Source of the DNA: Streptomyces sp. NRRL WC-3618
GTDB lineage: Bacteria; Actinomycetota; Actinomycetes; Streptomycetales; Streptomycetaceae
NCBI RefSeq assembly: GCF_001280005.1
Contig: NZ_LGDW01000048.1
Coordinates: forward strand, 1 to 20,723
Direction of reading: 5' to 3'
Length of the DNA stretch: 20,723 bases
Numbering within the stretch: the first letter of the stretch is position 1; every line of letters starts with the position of its first letter. The notes beneath the pieces were generated by a model. It was not told the DNA's origin, made no database searches, and saw only the letters and a program-made list of their open reading frames with translations. Positions 9,463 to 17,400 of this stretch are shown here, piece after piece. Position numbers and translations under genes: made by a program.

Positions 9463-9504
9463 CGCGCTCGTCACACGCGCGATTTTTCAACACCTGGAGA
9501 AGGC

Positions 9505-9726
9505 TTGCCTGTTCCTCAGGGCGTGGCGCCTTCTCTAAGCGCCCAGCCGTTGCCGATTTTTGCCGGTCGAGACGTGGCCATGCTGGCTGCGGATACGAGA
9601 CAGCCGGTGCTTGCGGCGGTGGCCGAGATGTTGCTGTGGCGGGTCGGGACTTCTGCCCGGTGCGCGTTCTACGACGACTCGCCCTACGTCCCGCCTGAGC
9701 AACCCCCCTCCCTCAGCCACCGGTGA
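9505..9726 (+). CDS. fxsA: FxsA-like RiPP precursor peptide 2 with C-terminal extension
   Basis: This 73-residue peptide starts at TTG 9505, with GGAGAAGG at 9496-9503 as ribosome-binding site. It shares the QPLP leader motif and a QPVLAAV segment with peptide 1 (RPAFESV) and contains FYDDSP at nearly the same distance from the leader. Unlike peptide 1, the core is not terminal: the codon after TCG CCC is TAC where peptide 1 has TAG, so translation continues for 13 residues (YVPPEQPPSLSHR). Its TGA stop overlaps the GTG of fxsB2 (GTGA, 9723-9726), implying translational coupling of substrate and enzyme. The tail may be a follower peptide, may need trimming, or may mark decay after stop loss. 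The predicted modification is a Tyr-to-Asp three-residue cyclophane at YDD, by inference. One Cys precedes the core (C-A-F-Y). Confidence 0.75.
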   Translation: MPVPQGVAPSLSAQPLPIFAGRDVAMLAADTRQPVLAAVAEMLLWRVGTSARCAFYDDSPYVPPEQPPSLSHR

Positions 9727-10934
9727 CCTCGTACCCGTGGCCTGCGCAAGGCCTCGACGTGGACGCGGTCAGGCGTGCCACCGGTTCTCGTCCTACCCCC
9801 TTCCAGCAGTTCGTGCTGAAGGTTCACAGCCGCTGCAATCTCGCCTGTACCTATTGCTACGTCTATGAAGGCCCCGACCAGAGTTGGCGTGACCGGCCCC
9901 GGGCCGTGTCGTCGAGTGTCGTGGACGCTGCCGCCCGGCGTATCGCCGAGCACGCGGCGGTCCATCAACTGCGTGACGTGCATGTCAATCTGCATGGCGG
10001 GGAGCCATTGTTGTCCGGTCCGGCCCCTCTCGTCCGCTACGTCGCCGCGGTGCGGCGGGCGGTGGCCGAGCGGGCCGGGGAGTCGTGCCGGGTGCATGTC
10101 ACCATGCAGACGAACGGGACGCTCCTCAACCACGCCGTCGTCGGTGAACTCGCCGACGCCGGGATCAGGATCGGGGTCAGCCTCGACGGCGGACTCGCCC
10201 GGCACAACAGCCGCCGGGTCGACCGCCGGGGGCTTCCCTCCTGGCCGGCTGCCACCCGGGGTTTACGCGTGCTGGCGGGGTATCCCGACGCGTACGCGGG
10301 AATTCTGTGCACCATCGACCCGGCGACAGACCCCGTCGAGGTGTACGAGTCGCTGCTGGACTTCGCGCCACCAAGCCTGGACCTGCTGCTGCCGCATGCC
10401 AACTGGGCTGCTCCGCCACCTGGTGCCGGCGTTCCCGAACCGTACGGCCGATGGCTGGCCACTGTTTTCGATCAATGGTTCGACGCTGAACGGATGCGGA
10501 CGACCATTCGGCTGTTCACCGAGATCGTCGGGTTGCTGATGGGGTTGCCCAGCGGTACCGAAGCCGTGGGCACTTCGCCGGTGGTGGCTGTAGTGGTCGA
10601 CACCGATGGGGCGATCGAACAGGTCGACTCGCTCAAGACCACCTACGCGGGGGCTCCCGTCACCGGGTTCGACGTCTTTCGGCATGCCTTCGATCTCGCG
10701 CTGGACCATCCCGGCATCGCTGCCCGCCAGATCGGTCTCGCCGCGCTCTCGCCAACCTGCCGGGACTGTGCGCTTGTCGAGGTGTGCGGGGGCGGAAACT
10801 ACGCCCATCGATTCCACGCCGATTCCGGATTCCTGAATCCGTCCGTCTACTGCCGGGACCTTGAGTTCTTGATCAGGCACATTGCGGGGCGGCTCAGCGC
10901 GGCCGTCGGTGACGCACGATTGCGGGAGGGCTGA
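9723..10934 (+). CDS. fxsB: FxsB-type radical SAM/SPASM cyclophane maturase 2
   Basis: This 403-residue radical SAM/SPASM enzyme is closely related to the one at 5060-6373 along its whole length. The radical SAM cysteines are Cys38, 42 and 45 (CNLACTYC after KVHSR), GGEP is at 92-95, and the SPASM cysteines are Cys346, 349, 355 and 377 with the same spacing as in the first copy (CRDCALVEVCGGG, then PSVYC). The GTG start overlaps the precursor stop and gives the family-like N-terminus YPWPAQGLDVDAVR. Its expected substrate is the overlapping upstream peptide. There is no C-terminal HEXXH domain. Both maturases face cores with the same YxDSP motif, so cross-reactivity is plausible. The TIR gene follows after 46 bases. 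Confidence 0.93.
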   Translation: MTSYPWPAQGLDVDAVRRATGSRPTPFQQFVLKVHSRCNLACTYCYVYEGPDQSWRDRPRAVSSSVVDAAARRIAEHAAVHQLRDVHVNLHGGEPLLSGPAPLVRYVAAVRRAVAERAGESCRVHVTMQTNGTLLNHAVVGELADAGIRIGVSLDGGLARHNSRRVDRRGLPSWPAATRGLRVLAGYPDAYAGILCTIDPATDPVEVYESLLDFAPPSLDLLLPHANWAAPPPGAGVPEPYGRWLATVFDQWFDAERMRTTIRLFTEIVGLLMGLPSGTEAVGTSPVVAVVVDTDGAIEQVDSLKTTYAGAPVTGFDVFRHAFDLALDHPGIAARQIGLAALSPTCRDCALVEVCGGGNYAHRFHADSGFLNPSVYCRDLEFLIRHIAGRLSAAVGDARLREG

Positions 10935-10980
10935 GCCGCCGTCAGACTGAGCCTACGGCCGGGGGACTGGGGGCGGGGGA

Positions 10981-12297
10981 TTGAACAAGGTGTTCATCAG
11001 CCACAGCACGCGCGGCGACGCCTACGCCACAGCGGTGCGCTCGCAGGTCGTGCACGGGCTGCGTGAGCGCGGATACGACGTACTCGTCGATGCCGACAGG
11101 CTGTTGCCGGGGGAAAAATGGCATCCACGGCTGTACGAGTGGCTGTTGGAGTGCCGGGCTGCGGTCGTGCTGCTCAACCGGGCCGCGCTCGCGTCGGGTT
11201 GGGTGCACAGAGAAGTCGACATCCTGATGTGGCGGCATCACTTCAACCGGTCGTTCTTCGTCCTTCCCGCGCCTGTCGGCGATGTGACCCCGGAGGACAT
11301 GACTGCCGCCGGGTTCGAGGACCTGATGTCCCTTCAGCTCGTGCAGCGGACCGGAGCGGGGGACGCCGGGACGGAACCATCGGACCCCGCCGAGGCCGCG
11401 GCGGTCATCGTGCGGGCGTTCCCGCCGTTGCCGGCACTGCCCGATGACGACGATCCCGTGCGGCGCTGGGCCGAGGACATCACCGCGCAACTGAGCCAGG
11501 TGCGCACGATGAGCCGGCTCGCGCGAATGGGGCGCGCCCTCGGGATGCATGACAGGTATCTGGCCGGCGCTCCGGTCACGGATGTCAGCTGTGGTTTCCT
11601 CGCCGCGCAGATGCTGCACACGCATGATGCCGTAGCGCTGCGCAACGCCGTCGGGGAGATCGCCCGGCACATGGACAGTACGGCTCTCGATCAGCTCGTC
11701 CAACTGGTGCTGCCGGTCTGGATCGACGCCACCTCCGCCCGGCACGTGCTGCCTGACGGCGACGGCACAGGGCCCCGTACCGTCGTGCTCAGTGTGCGTA
11801 ATCCGGACACCGGGGAGTACTACCTGGGCCGGGCCTTCTGTATGGACCACAGCCGCTACTGGCCCATCGTCGTGACCGCGCCGCCCCCGGGGGAGGAGGA
11901 CCCGGAGGAGGAGCTGCGGTACCGCTGCGAGCGCACCATCAGGGCACGCTTCGGGATGACCGACCGGGAACCGCTGGCCAGCGCCCCGCAGTTGCCGAAC
12001 TGCGACACGTACGTCGTGATCTTCGCCGAGCACTGTTCCCTGGACGAGTCGGAGCGTGTGGTCGCCTGGCTGCACGGCCAGATTCCCTGGCTGCACATAC
12101 TTCTCATTCCACGTGATGAGCTGACGGACGACGACCCCAGACCTGGGCGGCTGGCCGGCGCCGCGTTGCTCGTGCCGCCGTTCGGGGCCGACGACGAGCG
12201 GATCGCGATCAGGGTTGCCTACGGGATGCTCAACGACTGGAGTCACGGCAGGGGCGGGGAAGAGGACAGGTCGGGGCGCGCCCGGGGGAGAGGATGA
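10981..12297 (+). CDS. TIR-domain protein with uncharacterised C-terminal region
   Basis: This 438-residue cytoplasmic protein starts at TTG 10981 after a G-rich stretch. Residues 1 to about 135 form a TIR domain: MNKVFISHSTRGD is the first-strand motif, and ASGWVHREVDIL places Glu78 where NADase-type TIR domains carry their catalytic Glu (compare WVHKE in SARM1). It is therefore a candidate NAD-cleaving or NAD-signalling effector; activity is inferred. The remaining 300 residues contain helices (about 155-245) followed by a mixed alpha/beta region with TYVVIFAEH and LHILLIPRDEL; I do not recognise this part. Fxs cassettes are reported to contain a TIR-like protein called FxsC; this gene may be its counterpart, but I cannot confirm that from sequence alone. 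The stop overlaps the next start as ATGA (12294-12297), tying it to the MoxR/vWA genes. Confidence 0.85.
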   Translation: MNKVFISHSTRGDAYATAVRSQVVHGLRERGYDVLVDADRLLPGEKWHPRLYEWLLECRAAVVLLNRAALASGWVHREVDILMWRHHFNRSFFVLPAPVGDVTPEDMTAAGFEDLMSLQLVQRTGAGDAGTEPSDPAEAAAVIVRAFPPLPALPDDDDPVRRWAEDITAQLSQVRTMSRLARMGRALGMHDRYLAGAPVTDVSCGFLAAQMLHTHDAVALRNAVGEIARHMDSTALDQLVQLVLPVWIDATSARHVLPDGDGTGPRTVVLSVRNPDTGEYYLGRAFCMDHSRYWPIVVTAPPPGEEDPEEELRYRCERTIRARFGMTDREPLASAPQLPNCDTYVVIFAEHCSLDESERVVAWLHGQIPWLHILLIPRDELTDDDPRPGRLAGAALLVPPFGADDERIAIRVAYGMLNDWSHGRGGEEDRSGRARGRG

Positions 12298-13292
12298 GTC
12301 CGATGACGGAGCACCTGAGTCCCGAGGAGTGGTTCCGCAGTCCCGACCGGGGGGACGGCGAGATCTATGTGATGTCCCCACGCATAGAAGAGGCCGTGAT
12401 GGTGGCTCTTGCCACCGGCCGACCGTTGCTGCTGCGAGGACGGCCAGGGTCGGGCAAGTCGTCACTGGCGCCCTTCATAGCCCGGCAGCGCGGCTGGCGT
12501 TACTACGACCATGTGATCACCTATTCGACCCGGTCGACCGAACTGCTGTGGCGCTACGACAGTGTGCGCAGGCTTGCCGACGCGCAGGCGCACCGGCAGG
12601 GTGCCGTCGGCCTCGACGATGCCTCGTATGTCGATCCCGGGGTGCTGTGGTGGGCGTTGGCGCCCCGGTCCGCGCGGCGGCGCGGCCGGGCGGCAGGTCA
12701 GGGAACCTCCGGGTCCGAGTGCCTGGACCCCTCCGCCGACGTCAACGCCGGGCGTAGTCCCGACCACGCTGTTGTGCTCATCGACGAGATCGACAAGGCC
12801 GACCCGGACGTACCCAACAGCCTTCTGGTGCCGCTGGGTTCGCATCGGTTCACGGTGGTGGAGACCGGTACGGAAGTACGGCTGGAGGAGCCTGTCGGGG
12901 AGATCGACCCGCGATTCTCCCGGCATCTCGTCGTCATCACGACCAATGACGAGCGAGAACTTCCCCAGGCCTTTCTACGGCGGTGCGTCGTGGAGTCGCT
13001 GCCCGACCATGACGTACCGAGCCTGGTCAGGATCGCCGAGGAACACCTGAAGACCTGGCACGGGAGTGTCGGTGACGGCGAACTGAGGCTGGCCGAAGCG
13101 CTTGCTGTGGAGCTGGGCAAGGTACGGGAACAGGCCATGACGACGGGCCTGCGTGAACCCAGTACCGCCGAGTTCCTCGACGCGCTGCGCGCCTGCATCA
13201 CCCTGGGGATCACCCTCGGCAGCGAACGCTGGGAGTGGCTGAAGAACTGCGTGCTGATCAAGCGCCAGCAGATCGCGGGGGACGGATGGTAA
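12294..13292 (+). CDS. MoxR-like AAA+ ATPase of module 2
   Basis: This 332-residue AAA+ ATPase starts at ATG 12294, preceded by GGGGGAGAGG and overlapping the TIR stop. Motifs are Walker A GRPGSGKS (49-56), Walker B VLIDEID (161-167), sensor-1 Asn218 (VVITTNDERELP) and arginines 229-230. A low-complexity Arg/Gly/Ser insert (about 125-155) precedes Walker B. It is only distantly similar to the module 1 ATPase: it lacks the NEWLIYRGTG-type N-terminus and starts with EEWFRSPDRGDGEIYVMSP. It probably works with the vWA protein that starts inside its last codons (ATGGTAA overlap). The predicted role is ATP-driven remodelling of the vWA or FxsT partner; no substrate can be named. Confidence 0.9.
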   Translation: MSPMTEHLSPEEWFRSPDRGDGEIYVMSPRIEEAVMVALATGRPLLLRGRPGSGKSSLAPFIARQRGWRYYDHVITYSTRSTELLWRYDSVRRLADAQAHRQGAVGLDDASYVDPGVLWWALAPRSARRRGRAAGQGTSGSECLDPSADVNAGRSPDHAVVLIDEIDKADPDVPNSLLVPLGSHRFTVVETGTEVRLEEPVGEIDPRFSRHLVVITTNDERELPQAFLRRCVVESLPDHDVPSLVRIAEEHLKTWHGSVGDGELRLAEALAVELGKVREQAMTTGLREPSTAEFLDALRACITLGITLGSERWEWLKNCVLIKRQQIAGDGW

Positions 13293-14272
13293 GGCCGGTG
13301 ACGCGGGAGATCTGGCTGGGCGACCTCGTCCGTGCCGCCACCGCGTTAGGGGTCACCGACGCGGTTGGCTGGGCACGCGTTGCCTCGCTGCTCGGCCTGG
13401 GCCCGGGGTCGGAGCGAGAACTTCCCGAGGAACCGCTGCCCGACACGCCGGCTTTCCCGCAGCCCGCCTCCACCCCGAGTCGGCGAGACCCGGCGGGCGA
13501 CGAAAGCGCGCGGCCCTACCTCGAACCACCCGACGCGGTGCGACCCGCGCCGGCCGAAGAGGAGTCCGCCCTGCTCGTCCCCGTCGCTCACCTGCCACCG
13601 CGTCGCACGGGGTGGTCCGTCGACCCGCTGCCCGCGCCCCGTTCAACCCCGTACGACGAAGTCGGCGCGCCTCCGCAACTGCCACTCCTCGCACCCCGCT
13701 CCACCGCGGCCGTGCTCCACGCGGCCCTCGCTCGTGTCACACCTGAGGGCGACCTCGACGTCGAACGAGCAGCCGACCATCTGGCCCGGGGACTGCCTCT
13801 CGCCGAGATCCCGCGCCGCCCTCTCCCGACGCTGCGCTACGGAGTGCAGATCCTCGCCGACATCTCCGCCTCGATGGAACCCTTCGCCCGGGATGTCGAG
13901 GACGTCATCGACCAGGTCCGCAGCCTCGTCGGCGTTGCCGGGACCCGGGTACTGCGCTTCGCCGACTGCCCCTCACGAGGCGTCGGCGCCGGCCCTCGTG
14001 GCAGCTGGCGGCCCTACCAGCCGCCGCAGCACGGCACCCGAGTACTCCTTCTGTCCGGCCTCGGCGCCGTCGGGCCTGTGTTCGACCCGCATCGCGGTAC
14101 CGAGCGGGAATGGCGGGAGGTCCTGCTCCGCATCCGGCAGCACGGCTGCGACACGGTCGCCCTCGTGCCGTTGCCCGAACGGCTCTGGCCTGCTTGGTGG
14201 CAGTCCCGGCTGAGGGTGGTGGCCTGGGACCGGGGGACCACTGTGGGGCGGGTCATCGGGGGAGTGCGGTGA
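13286..14272 (+). CDS. Short SAV_2336-type vWA protein of module 2
   Basis: This 328-residue protein starts at ATG 13286, overlapping the ATPase stop by seven bases, with GGGGGAC upstream. An N-terminal helical segment (LGDLVRAATALGVTDAVGWA) is followed by a Pro-rich linker (about 45-130). The vWA-like domain (about 183-325) has D192-x-S194-x-S196 in DISASM. At the later metal-ligand position it reads LLLSGLG (258-260) where the module 1 protein has LLLSDCS, so the third MIDAS ligand may be missing or supplied elsewhere. PLPERLWPAWW near the end recalls the module 1 stretch LPARLWPQ. It lacks the C-terminal TPR region of the module 1 homologue. The stop overlaps the following GTG (GTGA, 14269-14272). 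It is the likely partner of the preceding MoxR ATPase. Confidence 0.83.
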   Translation: MVRPVTREIWLGDLVRAATALGVTDAVGWARVASLLGLGPGSERELPEEPLPDTPAFPQPASTPSRRDPAGDESARPYLEPPDAVRPAPAEEESALLVPVAHLPPRRTGWSVDPLPAPRSTPYDEVGAPPQLPLLAPRSTAAVLHAALARVTPEGDLDVERAADHLARGLPLAEIPRRPLPTLRYGVQILADISASMEPFARDVEDVIDQVRSLVGVAGTRVLRFADCPSRGVGAGPRGSWRPYQPPQHGTRVLLLSGLGAVGPVFDPHRGTEREWREVLLRIRQHGCDTVALVPLPERLWPAWWQSRLRVVAWDRGTTVGRVIGGVR

Positions 14273-14499
14273 GTTCCCGACGGGTGCGGGAGGCGGAGCG
14301 GAGAGAAGCTCTGCGGCGATGGCGACGGTGCCGTCGGCTACTCGGGGCGGGATGGAGCGAGCGGCCGGGCCCGGAGCTTCGGCGGGTCGCTGTGGGGCCG
14401 CCGTCCGGACCGTCGTGGGACCGGGGCACGCCCATGGGCCCGGGCCCGCAGGACTCCGAGGCATGCTTGTCGGTACTCGGCATCAGCGGCCCCCGATGA
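14269..14499 (+). CDS. Small Arg-rich ORF between vWA and FxsT 2 (unrecognised)
   Basis: A 76-residue frame opens at GTG 14269, overlapping the vWA stop (GTGA), and closes at TGA 14497-14499, overlapping the ATG of fxsT2 (ATGA). The N-terminus is a very basic helix-like stretch (about residues 3-25, rich in Arg) followed by a Gly/Pro-rich segment; it ends in LSVLGISGPR. Third-position G+C is high but lower than in neighbouring genes. I recognise no family. The main alternative is that this stretch is the N-terminal part of fxsT2 in another frame (open back to at least 14319), but that translation is low complexity. The double overlap is the main argument for a real coupled small gene. Confidence 0.45.
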   Translation: MSSRRVREAERREALRRWRRCRRLLGAGWSERPGPELRRVAVGPPSGPSWDRGTPMGPGPQDSEACLSVLGISGPR

Positions 14500-17400
14500 G
14501 CCCCCCGGCCCGCCAGGGCCACGAACTCGCCGTCCTGCTCAGCGTCGCCAGCCGTATCGAGCCCGAACTCATGCGGGGGGTACGGATCGCGGTCGCTCCG
14601 TTGCTCGATGTGTCGGCCGAGGTAGACCTCTGGTTCGGGGACGACGTCGAGCGGCGCGGCTACGGTTATGTCTCGCTCCGCGGCGACCTGTTGCCGTCGC
14701 TGCGGGCCGAACTCGCCGACCGGCTCGCCGGTTCGCCGTCCGGCGCACCTGTGCAGCGCCTGTGGTCTGTGATCGAACGCCTGCACAAGGACCGTTCGCC
14801 TGCCCTGTTCGCCGAGGAGCGGGCCACCTGGCTCGCGATCCGGGACGGTGCGGGTGCCGACCTGGCCATCGAGCGCGTCCTGCGCCCCGCGCTGAGGGCC
14901 CTGGTCGAGCAGGGCCGGGACGGGGTCGCCCGCTGGTTCGCCGGTGCCTGGCCACGGCTGCCCGAGCCGGTGCGCCGTACGACCACTGCCTGGCAGCTCG
15001 CCACGGTCACAAGTGCCCGTCTGCCCGGGGTGAGCCTGCGCCCCGAGCTTCCGGAACGGCTCTCGGTGACCGACATCGGGCTGATCGCGGACCGGTTGCC
15101 ACGTGCCGTGCTACGAGTGCGCCGGTCCGGGCCCGATCTGCTGCTGGGCGAACAGGCCGACGGCACGGGCGGGTTCACCGTCGAGGTTCCGGACACCGAC
15201 CCCAGGGTGCTGGACCTCCTTGACGATTCGCTGCCCCGGACCCTGTTGGTGAGCCGGGGAACCACCGTCACCGAACGCGTCGGCTGGGGCCCTGTACGGC
15301 TGCTCACGGCCGATGGCGCGGTCTACGCGGTGCCCGCTCCGGGCCTGGTGACCGAACGCCCGGCACGGGCGCGGAGCTCTGCCGTACCCGACCGGCGGAT
15401 CACCATCGCCCACACCGGTGCCAGCCAGGCATGGGGAGCCTGGGTCGCAGACCGGGCGGAGGATGCCGGGTTCGGTGTGACGACGGTGCCGTGGCACCCT
15501 GACCCAGGGCGCGCCCTGTGGGACGAACTCGGTCAACTGCTGCGTGGACCGGGGCGGACACTGCTCGTGCTGGGCGACACCGACTGCAGGCTCGGCGGAC
15601 GCGGCGACGACGAGTGGAACGCCGCTCTGCCCGAGGCGGCCGCCGACCGGCCCGGTCGGCTCGCGGTGGTGCTCGTCGGATCGGGTGAACGGCCCGCTGC
15701 CATCGGCGCGTTACCTATGGCCGACCTGCGCGGACTCGACGAACGTGATGCCGTACGCCACCTGTTCGCCCTCCTCGGCACCCCGCCGTCGGCGGGCATA
15801 GGCACCGGAAACGGCGACCGTCGCACCGCCGACCTCCGCTTCCCCGGTACCGCGCCCGCCGTCTCCAACGCCCCGCTCCGCAATCCCCGATTCACCGGCC
15901 GTGAGGCCCTTCTCGCCCGGATACGCCAGACCCTGCTCGCCCCCGGTCCGGACCCCGGTGGTGCCGACCACCATCGCTGCGCGCTGCTCGGCCCCTCGGG
16001 CACCGGCAAGACCCAGACGGCCACCGAGTACGTTCACCGGTACGGCAACGAGTACGACGTCGTCTGGTGGATCAGCGCCGGGTTCCAGGGCACGGCGCGC
16101 GAGCAGCTCGCCGCACTGGCACCGGAGTTGAAGCTGGCCGCCGGGCAGGGCGTCGGCTACCGGATCCGCGCGGTGCAGGCCGCGCTGCGCGCCGGGCAGC
16201 CCTATCACCGCTGGCTGTTGGTCCTGGACCGGGCCGACGACCTGACCGAGATCGAGGACCTGCTGCCGGAGGGCATCGGTCATGTCCTCATCACCTCCAA
16301 CAGCCGCGCCTGGGCCGACAACGAACGCGTCCACCGGATCGGCGTACCCCCCTTCTCCCGCGCGGAGTCGATTGCGTACACCAGGAGCCGGGCTCCTCGG
16401 CTGAACCTCGTGGAGGCTGATCTGCTCGCCGAGGCGGTGCAGGACCTGCCGCTGCTGCTCTCCCAGACTGCGGCCTGGCTGGATGCCAATCCCATGCCGG
16501 TCGCCGAATATCTGGAACTCGTCCACGACGGTCACTCGGGCCGGCTGGACCAGCCCGTCGGGGGGGACGGCTCGGCCGAGTATCCCCAGGCGCTGGAGAG
16601 CAGTTGGTCGATCACGCTGGCCTCGCTCCAGGAACGCGATCCGGCCGTGGCCGAACTCCTGAGGCTCTTCACCTGCTTCTCGCCGGACGCCGTTCCGGTG
16701 GGCCTGCTGAGGAAGGAGCGGCCGGCCGATCTGCCGCCGCGCATCGCGGCTCTGGCGGCCGACCGACAGGCGTGGGACGCGGCGCTGTTGCGGCTGGCCG
16801 AGACATCGGCCGTGCGGTTGGTGGTCGGGGAGGACGGGGTGGAGAGGGCGGAGGTACACCGCCTTTACCACTCTTTGCTGCGCGAGGGCCTTGGGGAGGA
16901 CGAGCGCGATCGGTTCTCTCAAGTCGCCTGCGACACACTGGCGGCCGCAGATCCCGCCGACCCTCTCGATACCCGTACGTGGCCGCGCTACGCCGAGTTG
17001 ATCCCGCACCTGGAGATCTCCGGAGCACTGGACAGTACGCGGAACACAGTGGCCGAGATGGTGCTGAACTGCATCGAATACCTCCGCAGCTGTGGTGAGG
17101 CTCGCGTGGGGCTCCGGTTGTGCGAGCTGACCATCGCGCGGTGGCACAGGCGGATGCCGCCGGACAGCGGCAGGATGCTCATCCTCACGCACCAGCACGC
17201 CAACATGCTGCGGAGAGTGGGGCGTTACCAGGAGGCGGAAGCGGTAGGACGGGCGGAAGTGGACCGCCTGGCCGCACAGCGGGCGCCTGACGACCCGGAA
17301 CTGGTCCGGGCCAGGAACGGGTTGGGGGGAACGCTGGTCGCGCTGGGGGCGTACCGCGAAGCCCATGAACTCTACAGAGAGTCCGTCCGGGCCGATTCGG

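Noticed and set aside
10942..12465. 507-codon - strand frame opposite the TIR gene
   Set aside because: It is an antisense shadow: the translation is Arg/Pro/Gly-rich with no motifs, and it crosses into the MoxR gene.
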